DNA from: Noviherbaspirillum galbum
GTDB taxonomy: Bacteria; Pseudomonadota; Gammaproteobacteria; Burkholderiales; Burkholderiaceae_D
Assembly (NCBI RefSeq): GCF_010974945.1
Contig: NZ_JAAIVB010000085.1
Coordinates: 1-64,000 of the forward strand
Direction: 5' to 3'
Length of the DNA: 64,000 nt
Part shown: piece by piece, positions 54,783-63,699 of the stretch
Layout: each line of letters starts with the position of its first letter
How positions within the stretch are numbered: position 1 is the stretch's first letter
Notes under the pieces: model-generated
Databases searched by the model: none
What the model was told of the DNA's origin: nothing
Seen by the model: only the letters and a program-made list of their open reading frames with translations
Program-made: the position numbers and the translations under genes

Positions 54783-55676
54783 ATGGACAAGCTTCAGGCA
54801 ATGCGCATCTTCATGGAGGTGGTCGAACGCGGCGGCTTCGCGCGCGCCGCCGGCCACCTGGGAATCGCTCCAGCGGTGGTGACGCGGAACGTCGCGTCGC
54901 TCGAAAAACGCCTGGGAACGCCGCTTCTGGTACGTACGACGCGACGCCTGACGCTGACCGAGCGCGGTGAAATCTATCTGAAGCGGGTCAAGACCATCCT
55001 GGCCGAGGTTGCTGACGCGGAAAGCAGCGTTGGTTCGGCGGCGGCAATGGTCGTCGGCACGCTCAGGATCGCCGTCACCGCTGTCTATGGCTTGTATGTC
55101 CTGCCCGCCTTGTTGTCCAGGTTCAAGGAGCAATATCCTCAGGTCCAGTTTGACATCCTGCTCACGGATGATCCCGTGGACTTCATCGCCAGCGGCTGCG
55201 ACGTCTACCTCGCGCTTGCCGAGAACGTGACCGGGGTCGATGTCGTGGTGCGAAAGTTCGGGTCCGCGGAAACGATACTTTGCGCCACGCCGTCTTATCT
55301 GGCGCGCAGTCCGCGCCTGGACGGCATCGACGACCTGCGATCCCATCAACGGATCACGGTCAAGCGAAGCCGGTTGTGGAACGATACTTGGCAGCTCGCC
55401 GGGCCGAACGGCGAGTTGATCGATTTTTCGATGGAGCCAGCCATTTCGTGTAACACGACGGCCATGGTCTACCAGTGCGTGCTCAATGGCCTTGGAATAG
55501 GACGGCTTCCCGCGTTGCTCGCCAAGGACGTGATCGAGACGGGAAACATGCGGCAGGTGCTCGGCGCATATCGGTGCGCCGACGCCGATCTCGTCATCAC
55601 CTATCCAGGGCGGTTTTACCTGACCTCGAAGGCACGCGTGTTCATCGATTTCATCCTGGCCAACGCGCCTGTCTGA
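54783..55676 (+). CDS. LysR family regulator
   Basis: 297 residues from the ATG at 54783 (MDKLQAMRIFMEVVERGGF). Helix-turn-helix FARAAGHLGIAPAVVTRNVASLEKRLGTPLLVRTTRRLTLTERG is of the AaeR/CrgA subgroup. The effector domain follows. It lies just outside the right flanking repeat. No divergent partner is seen, so the target is unknown. Confidence 0.88.
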   Translation: MDKLQAMRIFMEVVERGGFARAAGHLGIAPAVVTRNVASLEKRLGTPLLVRTTRRLTLTERGEIYLKRVKTILAEVADAESSVGSAAAMVVGTLRIAVTAVYGLYVLPALLSRFKEQYPQVQFDILLTDDPVDFIASGCDVYLALAENVTGVDVVVRKFGSAETILCATPSYLARSPRLDGIDDLRSHQRITVKRSRLWNDTWQLAGPNGELIDFSMEPAISCNTTAMVYQCVLNGLGIGRLPALLAKDVIETGNMRQVLGAYRCADADLVITYPGRFYLTSKARVFIDFILANAPV

Positions 55677-55749
55677 TCATTCCGGAAATGTGCGGCAGGG
55701 TGGTCCGGAGGCGAAAAGCTTGCTCCGCGGCAAATGATTCGATGCTCCT

Positions 55750-55766
55750 CTTAAGATTCCCCTAAG
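55750..55766 (+). promoter_or_regulatory. PmrA/QseB-type box before the two-component operon
   Basis: CTTAAG-ATTCC-CCTAAG: two hexamers separated by five bases, the layout of PmrA/QseB half-sites. GACAAT (55776-55781) ten bases downstream could be the -10. It precedes the zinc-ribbon gene, the regulator and the kinase. Suggests autoregulation. Confidence 0.65.
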
Positions 55767-55827
55767 TCTTTGCCGCGACAATTCCAGATGCAGCAAGCAA
55801 GCCGGCCCCGCCGGCGCAGTCGACATC

Positions 55828-56064
55828 ATGCCTCAACACCGCACTCCCTATTTCTGCAAGGACCCCGCGTGCGGCCGTCCCTTCCAGGTCAATCGCTTCG
55901 ACGCGGGAATGTCTTGCCCGGCTCCGGCGGGCACGATCGCCTGCCCGCATTGCGGCTGGACGACCAGCGCCGACCCCGACACCCTGTATTTCACCCATGC
56001 CTTCTCCGAGGAAGAGGAGGCTATACTGTGCGGCAGGCCGGGCAAGGGCCGCCCGGCATCCTGA
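55828..56064 (+). CDS. Small zinc-ribbon protein
   Basis: 78 residues. Two cysteine pairs, CKDPAC near residue 10 and CPHCG near residue 39, plus a further Cys in MSCPAPAG, suggest a zinc ribbon. It is the first gene behind the PmrA/QseB-type box and lies 13 bp before the response regulator. Function unknown; it may be a small modulator of the two-component system. Confidence 0.6.
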   Translation: MPQHRTPYFCKDPACGRPFQVNRFDAGMSCPAPAGTIACPHCGWTTSADPDTLYFTHAFSEEEEAILCGRPGKGRPAS

Positions 56065-56077
56065 ACGGGGATCAGTC

Positions 56078-56734
56078 ATGAACATCCTGCTGGCCGAAGA
56101 TGACCGCATGATCGGCGAGAGCATACAGGTCGCGCTTGCCGGCGAGGGCATGGCGATCGCCTGGGTGCGTGACGGGACCGCCGCCGAGAATGCCTTGCGC
56201 ACCCACAGTTTCGACGCCATCCTGCTCGACCTCGGTCTGCCGGGCAAGGATGGCATCGACGTGCTCAAGGACCTGCGCGCCACCGGCGACCGCACGCCGG
56301 TGCTCGTCCTGACCGCGCGCGACACGGTGCCGCAGCGGGTCCTCGGACTGCGTTCCGGGGCGGACGATTACCTGGTGAAGCCATTCGACATCGAGGAACT
56401 GATCGCCCGCCTGCAGGCCGTGGTGCGGCGGGCCCGGGGCAACGCCACCGTCTACCGCAACGGCGACGTGAGCGTCAACCTCGAGACGCGGCAGGTATTC
56501 CTCGGCGAGGATCAGGTCATGCTGTCGGCCCGCGAATGGGCGGTGCTCGAAGCCCTGCTGGCGCGTCCCGGCGCCATCCTGTCGCGCGCGCAGCTCGAAT
56601 CTCGCCTGTACGGCTGGTCCGGCGAAGTGGAAAGCAACGCGGTGGAGGTGTACATCCACGGCCTGCGCAAGAAGCTCGGCCAGCATTTCGTGATCAACGT
56701 GCGCGGCCTCGGCTACATGATCGGGAAGGGCTGA
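56078..56734 (+). CDS. OmpR-family response regulator, QseB/PmrA-like
   Basis: 218 residues from the ATG at 56078. Receiver (about 1-115) with acidic pair AEDD, acceptor Asp in ILLDLGLPGKDG and Lys in LVKPFDIEEL. The winged helix (about 125-218) has AREWAVLEALLARPGAILSRAQLESRLYGW and VEVYIHGLRKKLG. Stop overlaps the kinase start (TGATG). The two TTAAG-type boxes nearby (55750 and 58187) are candidate binding sites. Confidence 0.92.
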   Translation: MNILLAEDDRMIGESIQVALAGEGMAIAWVRDGTAAENALRTHSFDAILLDLGLPGKDGIDVLKDLRATGDRTPVLVLTARDTVPQRVLGLRSGADDYLVKPFDIEELIARLQAVVRRARGNATVYRNGDVSVNLETRQVFLGEDQVMLSAREWAVLEALLARPGAILSRAQLESRLYGWSGEVESNAVEVYIHGLRKKLGQHFVINVRGLGYMIGKG

Positions 56735-58119
56735 TGTATTCCCTGCGCATCCGTTTGCTGCTGCTGCTCGGCGTGGTCATCGCGCTGGCGACCATCGCGC
56801 AGTTCGCCGCCACCTTCCGCACCTCCATGGACCGTGCGGATACGCTGTTCGACTTCCACATGCGGCAGATGGCGCTCGCCTTGCAGGACAGCAATTTCGA
56901 CCAGCCGGAATGGACCTTGCCGAACAACGAGCAAAGCCCCTTCCTCGAATTCATCATCCAGGTCTGGACGGCGGAAGGGAAACGGGTCTACCAGACGCCG
57001 AGCTACCGCAACCTGCCGCCGCCGGGGCCGACGGGATACGGCGTCATCCAGTCCAGCATGGGCAAGTGGCGCACCTACAAGGTGGAAAGCAATGGCCGCG
57101 TGGTGCAGATCGCCCAGCTGCTCGACCGCCGCCGCAGCCGCGCGATGACCATCGCCTTCGAATCCGTCTGGCCCTTGCTGCCGGTGGCCTTCCTGCTGTT
57201 CGGCGCGGCCTGGTGGGTCGTCACCAGCGCGCTGCGGCCGGTCAACCGCATCGGCGCCGAGCTCGCGGACCGGAATGCGATGTCGCTCACGCCGGTGTCC
57301 CACCTCGGCGTTCCCCGCGAAGTGATGCCACTGGTCGCCGAACTGAACTCGCTGCTCGGCCGACTGGCCAAGGCAATCGATTCCCAGCAGCATTTCATTG
57401 CCGACGCCGCGCATGAATTGCGCTCGCCCCTGACCGCGCTGACGCTGCAGATCCAGACCTTGTCGCGCGCGCGGAGTCCGGAGGCGAAGGAACAGGCGAC
57501 CCGCCGCCTTGCCGAAGGCGTGGAGCGTTCCCGGCGCCTGATCGAGCAATTGCTTGCGCTGGCGCGCCAGGAACGCGTTCCCGAGCGCGCCGACGGCACG
57601 CGGGCGTCTCTGGCCGACGTGGTGCGCAAGGCCATCGCCGACACCATCCTGCTCGGCGGAAGCCGGGGCATCGTGCTGGAATGCCGGCAGCTGGACGACG
57701 TCGTGGTGCCGGCATCGCCGGACGACCTGCATATCCTCGTGCGGAACCTGCTCGACAACGCCATGCGCTACACCCCCGAGGGCGGGCAGGTCGACGTCAC
57801 GCTCGCGCATGCGGAAAGCAAGGATGACCTTGCCGGCGGCGCACTGTTGACGATCGACGACAGCGGACCCGGCATCCCGCAGGAGAGCCGCGAACGGGTG
57901 TTCGACAGGTTCTACCGCCTGCCTGGCAATGAAGCGAGCGGCAGCGGCCTGGGCCTGGCGATCGTCAGGGCGATCGCCAGCCGCCACGGCGCGGAAATCC
58001 GCCTCGAGCAATCGCCGCTAGGCGGCCTGCGGGTGGCGGTCCGCTTCGCGTCGGCCGTGCCGGCGCCGGACTTGCCGGGCGGCCTCGTCCGCGAGCCAGC
58101 CAGGACAAATCCGCTCTAG
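56734..58119 (+). CDS. Sensor histidine kinase, QseC/PmrB-like
   Basis: 461 residues. Membrane helices at about 6-28 and 148-170 enclose a periplasmic sensor of about 120 residues. A HAMP-like linker precedes the phospho-accepting His in ADAAHELRSPLTAL. ATP-binding motifs are NLLDNAMRYTPEGG, DSGPGIP and GSGLGLAIVRAIA. Translationally coupled to its regulator. Signal unknown; QseC/PmrB relatives sense hormones, metals or acid. Confidence 0.92.
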   Translation: MYSLRIRLLLLLGVVIALATIAQFAATFRTSMDRADTLFDFHMRQMALALQDSNFDQPEWTLPNNEQSPFLEFIIQVWTAEGKRVYQTPSYRNLPPPGPTGYGVIQSSMGKWRTYKVESNGRVVQIAQLLDRRRSRAMTIAFESVWPLLPVAFLLFGAAWWVVTSALRPVNRIGAELADRNAMSLTPVSHLGVPREVMPLVAELNSLLGRLAKAIDSQQHFIADAAHELRSPLTALTLQIQTLSRARSPEAKEQATRRLAEGVERSRRLIEQLLALARQERVPERADGTRASLADVVRKAIADTILLGGSRGIVLECRQLDDVVVPASPDDLHILVRNLLDNAMRYTPEGGQVDVTLAHAESKDDLAGGALLTIDDSGPGIPQESRERVFDRFYRLPGNEASGSGLGLAIVRAIASRHGAEIRLEQSPLGGLRVAVRFASAVPAPDLPGGLVREPARTNPL

Positions 58120-58186
58120 GCAAGACGTCCGGGATCATGTCGTGCCAGGTTTGCGCTGGATCAGTTCCGATGACGTTTTTCCGCAA

Positions 58187-58203
58187 TTTAAGATTCCCCT
58201 AAG
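58187..58203 (+). promoter_or_regulatory. PmrA/QseB-type box upstream of the trehalose-6-phosphate synthase
   Basis: TTTAAG-ATTCC-CCTAAG, differing from the box at 55750-55766 at one base, including an identical five-base spacer. CATGAT (58214-58219) ten bases downstream is a possible -10. The box ties the regulator encoded at 56078 to this promoter. Confidence 0.65.
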
Positions 58204-58225
58204 CCTGCCGGGGCATGATAAGCAT

Positions 58226-58359
58226 GCAGGCACCGGGCTTCAGAGCAAAATGGAAGTTGTGACGAAGGCTGTCGGCTTGCAGGACCACTGATTAGCGATC
58301 AGTACGGGTTTAGTCCCCCACTGTTAAGCCCCCTCCTTTCGGGGAGGGGGTATTTTTTT
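58226..58359 (+). ncRNA. Candidate small RNA or attenuating leader
   Basis: About 134 bases from the predicted start to a strong terminator, between the box-controlled promoter and the synthase gene. It contains a 13-codon frame (58250-58291, MEVVTKAVGLQDH), a hairpin ACTGAT/ATCAGT (58287-58303) enclosed by GGAC/GTCC, then the terminator. This layout fits a regulated sRNA or a leader that attenuates transcription into the synthase. No known RNA family was recognised. Confidence 0.4.
58329..58359 (+). terminator. Strong rho-independent terminator
   Basis: Stem CCCCCTCC / GGAGGGGG (58329-58336, 58343-58350) with a six-base loop, followed by TATTTTTTT. It lies downstream of the predicted synthase promoter and 21 bp before the synthase start. 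Confidence 0.85.
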
Positions 58360-58379
58360 GCCAGGGAGATTGATACCGC

Positions 58380-60629
58380 ATGCCCACCCGCCTCCTTCGC
58401 CTTTCCCTGCGTTTCGCGCTTCCCCTGATGCTGATCCTGGCCCTCTCGGCCTGGCTGGCGGTGCCCCTGATGGACAGGGTGACCCTGCGCTGGTTCGTGC
58501 GCGACCTCGACATCCGCTCGCAGCTGCTGGCCAATACATTGGAACCGCCCTTGCAGGAATATGTACCGCAACGGATGAAGAAAAAGATCGGCCAGCTGTT
58601 CGACCGCGCGGTGCAGGACGAACGCCTCTACGCGCTGGCCTTCTGCGATCAGGCGGGCAATACCTTCGTCAAGACCCGGACCTATCCCGATGGCCTGGGA
58701 TGCGATGCCGCCCGGACGGATACCGGCGAGCCGCAATCGCTGGTGCGGCTGCCCAGGGGCGCGGTGCACGTCGCGCACAAGCCCGTGACGCTCGACGGAC
58801 AAACCCTGGGCAAGCTGGTGCTGGTACATGACATGAGCTTCATCGAGCGGCGCAGCGCCGACGCCACGAAGTACATCGTTGCCGTCTTCGCCCTGCTGGG
58901 CGTGGCGATTTCCCTGCTGTCGGTCTTCATGGCGCATGCAAGCTGGCGTGGCTGGACCAATACCATGCGCGGCTTCCTGCGGCGCGATTTCGCTTCCGGC
59001 GACGCCGGCGCCGCGCCGCCGGAATTCCTGCCGCTGATGGGCGACCTGCGCTCCATGATCCGCGACCTGCAGGCGGAACGCACCACGGCATCCGGCAATG
59101 CGCAGGGCTGGAATCCGGAGCGCCTGCGCCAGCTGCTGCACAGCGAACTTGCCGGCGACGAAGTCATCGTGGTGTCCAACCGCGAGCCTTACATCCACGA
59201 AAAGAATGGCAACCGCATCGAGGTCAAGCGGCCCGCGAGCGGCCTGGTGACGGCAGTGGAAGCGGTCATGCGCGCCTGTTCCGGCACCTGGGTCGCCCAT
59301 GGCAGCGGGTCCGCCGACCGCATGGTGGTGGACCGCTGCGACCGGGTGGCCGTGCCACCGGCGAATCCCAGCTACACCTTGCGCCGCGTCTGGCTGTCCA
59401 GTGAAGAAGAGCAGGGCTATTACTACGGCTTCGCCAACGAAGGACTCTGGCCGCTTTGCCATATCGCCCACGTGCGGCCGGTATTCCGCTCGGAGGACTG
59501 GAACCAGTATGTGGCGGTGAACCAGCGTTTCGCGGACGCCGTGGTCAAGGAAGCGCGGACCGACGACCCGGTAGTGCTCGTGCAGGACTACCATTTCGCC
59601 CTGCTGCCGCGCATGGTGAGGCAAGCGCTCCCGCGCGCCACCATCATTACGTTCTGGCACATTCCCTGGCCGAATCCGGAATCGTTCGGCATCTGCCCCT
59701 GGCGCGAGCAGATCCTCGAAGGCATGCTGGGCAGCACCATCCTCGGCTTCCACACGCCTTTCCACCGGAGGAACTTCATCGAGACGGTGGACCGTTATCT
59801 CGAGACGCGCATCGAGGCCGAGGCCTCCACGATCTCCTATGACGGCAAGCTGACCCTGGTGGAAGCCTATCCGATTTCGATCGCGTGGCCGGAATCCACC
59901 ACTGCCTCCACCGCGGAAGAAAGCCGGGCCATCGTCTGCAGCGACCTCGGCTTGCCGGAAGATCATCTCATCGGCATCGGCGTCGACCGGCTGGACTACA
60001 CCAAGGGCATCGTGGAACGCTTCCAGGCGGTGGAGCGCATGCTGGAACGGCATCCCGACATGGTCGGCCGCTTCAGCTTCGTGCAGATCGCCGCGCCGTC
60101 CCGTTCCTCGCTGGAGGAATACCAGCAATTCGCAGCGCGCGTGCGCAAGCTTGCCGCGCGCATCAATGCGCGCTGCGCGAACGGCGCCTACCAGCCCATC
60201 GTGCTCAAGGCGGAACACCATGACCATGACCGCCTGCTGCATTACTACCGCGCCTCGCAGGTATGCATGGTCACCAGCCTGCACGATGGCATGAACCTGG
60301 TAGCGAAGGAGTACATCGCGGCCCGCGAAGACGAACAGGGCGTGCTGGTGCTCAGCCAGTTCACCGGCGCGGCGCGGGAGCTGCACGAAGCCCTGATCGT
60401 CAATCCATACCATATCGAGCAGGGAGCCGATGCACTGCACCGCGCGCTCACCATGCCGCGCGACGAGCAGCGCGAGCGCATGCGCAGCCTGCGCGCGCTG
60501 GTGCGCGAATTCAACGTCTACCGCTGGGCGGGGCGCATGCTGCTCGACGCCGCGCGCCTGCGTCAGCGGGAACGCATCGCCACGCGCATCCACGCGCACA
60601 GCCGCGCCCCGTTGCGCCGGGTTTCCTGA
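58380..60629 (+). CDS. otsA: Membrane-anchored alpha,alpha-trehalose-phosphate synthase
   Basis: 749 residues, much longer than a usual OtsA (about 470). The N-terminus has membrane helices at about 11-32 and 164-184 around an extracytoplasmic region of about 130 residues with CHASE/sensor-like look, then a linker. The GT20 catalytic domain runs from about 257 to 735: [53 protein letters not shown] and [15 protein letters not shown]. It joins UDP-glucose and glucose-6-phosphate. The sensor-like domain may tune activity. No otsB is adjacent. Confidence 0.9.
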   Translation: MPTRLLRLSLRFALPLMLILALSAWLAVPLMDRVTLRWFVRDLDIRSQLLANTLEPPLQEYVPQRMKKKIGQLFDRAVQDERLYALAFCDQAGNTFVKTRTYPDGLGCDAARTDTGEPQSLVRLPRGAVHVAHKPVTLDGQTLGKLVLVHDMSFIERRSADATKYIVAVFALLGVAISLLSVFMAHASWRGWTNTMRGFLRRDFASGDAGAAPPEFLPLMGDLRSMIRDLQAERTTASGNAQGWNPERLRQLLHSELAGDEVIVVSNREPYIHEKNGNRIEVKRPASGLVTAVEAVMRACSGTWVAHGSGSADRMVVDRCDRVAVPPANPSYTLRRVWLSSEEEQGYYYGFANEGLWPLCHIAHVRPVFRSEDWNQYVAVNQRFADAVVKEARTDDPVVLVQDYHFALLPRMVRQALPRATIITFWHIPWPNPESFGICPWREQILEGMLGSTILGFHTPFHRRNFIETVDRYLETRIEAEASTISYDGKLTLVEAYPISIAWPESTTASTAEESRAIVCSDLGLPEDHLIGIGVDRLDYTKGIVERFQAVERMLERHPDMVGRFSFVQIAAPSRSSLEEYQQFAARVRKLAARINARCANGAYQPIVLKAEHHDHDRLLHYYRASQVCMVTSLHDGMNLVAKEYIAAREDEQGVLVLSQFTGAARELHEALIVNPYHIEQGADALHRALTMPRDEQRERMRSLRALVREFNVYRWAGRMLLDAARLRQRERIATRIHAHSRAPLRRVS

Positions 60630-60663
60630 TGGGTTGCCGGACGACGTAAGAGCATCCCGACCC

Positions 60664-61974
60664 TCATTGCGCAGTCACGCGCCACACGGAATCGCCAACG
60701 TCGTCGGCAATCAGCAGCGCGCCTTGCTTGTCCTGCGCCAGTCCGACCGGCGCGCCGTACAAGGTCTTCTCATCATCGGAGTGGAAGCCGCTGACGACCA
60801 CCTGCGGCTGGCCCACCGGCTTGCCTTGTTCGAAGTGAACGAACACGACGGCGTAGCCACTGAGCGGCGAGCGGTCCCAGCTGCCGTGTTCGCTGACGAA
60901 CGCCCCCTCGTGATACGCGGCCGGCAGTGCGTTGTTCGCGGAGAACATCAGGCCCAGGGCTGCGACATGCGAGCCGAGGGCATAGTCCGGCTTGAGTGCC
61001 TTGGCAACCAGATCAGGGCGCTGCGGAACGACGCGATGATCAACGTGCTGGCCGTAGTAACTGTAGGGCCAGCCGTAGAATCCGCCTTCCTGCACGGAGG
61101 TCATGTAGTCCGGCACCAGGTCCGCGCCGATCTCGTCGCGTTCATTCACGATGGTCCACAGCTTGCCGCTGCGCGGTTCCCACTGCAATCCGGTCGGGTT
61201 GCGAAGGCCTGAGGCGTAGATGCGGCTCGCGCCTGTCGCCACGTCCACCTCCAGCACATCCGCCCGCCGGTATTCGATATCAAGGCCGTTCTCGGTGATG
61301 TTGCTGTTGGAGCCGACGCCGACATACAGCTTCTTGCCGTCAGGACTCGCCAGCAGCGCCTTCGTCCAATGGTGGTTGACCGTACTCGGCAGGTCCGTGA
61401 ATTCCACGCCGGGCGCCGTGATCTGCGTGTCCCCGACATGATATGGAAACTTGACGATGGCTCCCGTGTTCGCCACGTACAGCGTGTCGCCAATCAGCTG
61501 CACGCCGAAGGGGGAATGAAGATGCTCGACCAGGACGTGCTTCTCCCACTCGCCGCCGCCGGCCTTGGGACGCAGCAGCGTGATCCTGTTCCCGCCCTTG
61601 CCACCCTTGCCGGAGCGGTTCTTGATTTTGCCGGCGATTAACTGCTTTGGTGTCGTGACAGCTTCCTCGCCCGGTCCATTGGATTCCACGACCAGCAAGT
61701 CACCGTTTGGAAGCGCAAGCAGCTGGCGCGGATGCTTGAGTCCGCCGGCAACCTTCTCGATCTTCAGCCCGGCGGCCACTTTGGGAAGCTGCCCCGATGC
61801 CCAGCCGGTTCCGTCGGGAACCTGCATGGGAGGCACCAGGAAATCCTTTGCGCCGGGCAGCGGAGGATTGGCGCCGGACTGCTGGGCCGGGCTGATCTCG
61901 GCCTTGCTGCCGCAGCCGGACAGGACTGTTCCGAACGCCAGCGCCGATGCGCAGAGATACAGGAGCTTATTCAT
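60664..61974 (-). CDS. PQQ-dependent sugar dehydrogenase family lipoprotein (sorbosone dehydrogenase-like)
   Basis: 436 residues from the ATG at 61974. Lipobox LSGC at about residues 18-21. Six-bladed GSDH propeller with HPRQLLALPNGDLLVVES, LHSPFGVQLIGDTLYVANTG, YASGLRNPTGLQWEP and NERDEIGADLVPDYM. It should oxidise sugars in the periplasm with PQQ; the substrate is unknown. Its start overlaps the upstream membrane-protein gene by 8 bp. Confidence 0.85.
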   Translation of the reverse strand: MNKLLYLCASALAFGTVLSGCGSKAEISPAQQSGANPPLPGAKDFLVPPMQVPDGTGWASGQLPKVAAGLKIEKVAGGLKHPRQLLALPNGDLLVVESNGPGEEAVTTPKQLIAGKIKNRSGKGGKGGNRITLLRPKAGGGEWEKHVLVEHLHSPFGVQLIGDTLYVANTGAIVKFPYHVGDTQITAPGVEFTDLPSTVNHHWTKALLASPDGKKLYVGVGSNSNITENGLDIEYRRADVLEVDVATGASRIYASGLRNPTGLQWEPRSGKLWTIVNERDEIGADLVPDYMTSVQEGGFYGWPYSYYGQHVDHRVVPQRPDLVAKALKPDYALGSHVAALGLMFSANNALPAAYHEGAFVSEHGSWDRSPLSGYAVVFVHFEQGKPVGQPQVVVSGFHSDDEKTLYGAPVGLAQDKQGALLIADDVGDSVWRVTAQ

Positions 61975-62410
61975 GGACGAGTCCTCCCATCGATGTCCGC
62001 TGCACGGACACGTTGATGCGGCCGATGGCCATGAGGATGACTGTAATGGCCGATAGCCAGACGCCGGTGGGCATCGACGCATAGGCATCGCGACTGTGGA
62101 CGAACGCGTTGAAGATCGCCGCGACGATGGCAAGCAGGTTCAGCCAGAAGTCCATCCTGTCGGCAGGCAGGGCGCTGCGCCGCGAGGTGATCCAGACCTG
62201 CGCCAGATTGATCAGGCGCGGGATGATCGCGATCACCAGGCCGATGGCGATGAGCCAGGCGGCTCCCTTGTCCCACTGCATTACCGCCGTTTGCAAATAA
62301 ATGACGTCGAAAACAAGTGCTGCGACGAAAAACCCGAAGGGAATGGGATTGAGGACGCCGTAGATGGCGTTCGCAATGACAGACTGCCGTAAGGAGGAAT
62401 GAATGCTCAT
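61967..62410 (-). CDS. DUF2231-like membrane protein
   Basis: 147 residues from the ATG at 62410. Four hydrophobic helices; NPIPFGFFVAALVFDVIYL near the N-terminus matches the DUF2231 pattern. It is encoded directly before the PQQ-type dehydrogenase and overlaps it, an arrangement common for DUF2231 genes, so it may anchor or serve that enzyme. Confidence 0.75.
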   Translation of the reverse strand: MSIHSSLRQSVIANAIYGVLNPIPFGFFVAALVFDVIYLQTAVMQWDKGAAWLIAIGLVIAIIPRLINLAQVWITSRRSALPADRMDFWLNLLAIVAAIFNAFVHSRDAYASMPTGVWLSAITVILMAIGRINVSVQRTSMGGLVHE

Positions 62411-62937
62411 GTTCACGCTTCCACGCTTCAATGTTAAGAAAGGCTGAGTTACCGCCTTTCCTGCACGTCGGAAACATATTGGAAAGGCTGATTCTCAGGC
62501 TGGTCCGTTACACCAGGTCTTCCATGAAAACGCTGGCGACACGAAGGTAGACCGCATGAATGTCTTTTTGTCACAAACATTTGAACAAATTTATTGCTCT
62601 TTGCCCAGGCGCGGCACGCCAGGGTACTGATGACTGGCCATACGGCCATGCGCTTGGACACAAGATTGCTGCGATTGACCTGCCGATGGAAGAATGCGGC
62701 GAAACGGAAGGCGCAGCACGAAGCTGGTCGCGCCGTGAACGTGGGGGAGTGTCGGGGAGCCGCTGAGTCGGTCGCGGCATGCGGTGTTTCCGGAGGGAAG
62801 CATCCTGGATCCGGACGAGCAATATACCCGTTGGACAGCACTCGCGAGGTTGACGATAGCTTGCAGCGGTCAAGCGGCCCTGACAGCCGGCGGGAGCCAT
62901 CTCTGCTTAAGCGGAAAAACCCGGAAAGGTCTTTATT
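62411..62937. other. Intergenic, no gene recognised
   Basis: About 530 bp. Short frames on both strands lack ribosome sites and motifs. It must contain the promoter of the DUF2231-dehydrogenase operon. Confidence 0.4.
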
Positions 62938-63150
62938 TCATGTCGGTGTTCCGCGTCCCCGATCGCCGCTCTCACACTCGCTTAGGATCGGGCAGCTTAC
63001 ATAGACCTTCCCAGGGACACCAACAGTCAAGCAGCCGCAATAAGGGCATTCGATGATGCTGGCTTGAAGTTCCCGATTACGAATGCTGGTGTAATCATCG
63101 AGATTGAATTTTTTGTTGCATGTGACACAAAGCGTCAGGTGCAACGGCAT
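62938..63150 (-). CDS. Small zinc-ribbon hypothetical protein
   Basis: 70 residues. CVTC near residue 8 and CPYCGC near residue 35 form a likely zinc ribbon. AAGG lies upstream of the ATG. No operon partner. Function unknown. Confidence 0.45.
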   Translation of the reverse strand: MPLHLTLCVTCNKKFNLDDYTSIRNRELQASIIECPYCGCLTVGVPGKVYVSCPILSECESGDRGRGTPT

Positions 63151-63244
63151 AGCAGCCTTGAGTGGCTTTGGCCGCAGTGCGCATGAAGATGCAGTATGGT
63201 TTCATTCCGGTAGCGGGACAGAGATGCGCGCCGCCGGTCCCGTA

Positions 63245-63487
63245 CTATGCTGAAATTTTCGTCCGTTCCATCTTGGTTCCACCGTTTTTCCGGTTTGGGG
63301 CGCCGGCGTTCCGGTCACTGCCATGGGCGATGTAAGCGCCGCAAAGAAGAAGCCGGCGCAACTGATCGCCGCTCAGATGTTTCGATATAGCGGCAACCGT
63401 CTCCGCGTACATCATTGAAACGGTGTGAGAACTTGCATCCCGGATCTCAAGACGCGTCATTACTGCCATAACCTCATATTCGGTCAC
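63245..63487 (-). CDS. Small hypothetical protein
   Basis: 80 residues from a GTG at 63487, chosen because AAGGAG sits six bases upstream. The frame is open further upstream without a good start. Predicted helical core (AETVAAISKHLSGDQLRRLLLCGAYIAHG). Not recognised. Confidence 0.45.
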   Translation of the reverse strand: MTEYEVMAVMTRLEIRDASSHTVSMMYAETVAAISKHLSGDQLRRLLLCGAYIAHGSDRNAGAPNRKNGGTKMERTKISA

Positions 63488-63699
63488 TGCCTTCTCCTTG
63501 AGAAGGGGCGTAACACCGTTCGAGTACGAACCTGCTGCGAACGTTCGGCAATTTGAAAAAATCGGACGTACCGGGTGGTATTTCACATGGGCAACGGGCC
63601 GTCAAGGTAAGGGTTGCGCATCATTGCCCAGCCCGCGGGCAGGAAGCTGACCCTCCCTTCTTTCGTGGCTGACAGCCAGGCGCCGCCCGTCGTCCAGGC

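Noticed and set aside
58299-60599. 766-codon open frame on the minus strand opposite otsA
   Set aside because: Antisense to a protein with all GT20 motifs; no domain or ribosome site. Same reasoning for long minus frames opposite the kinase at 56734-58119.
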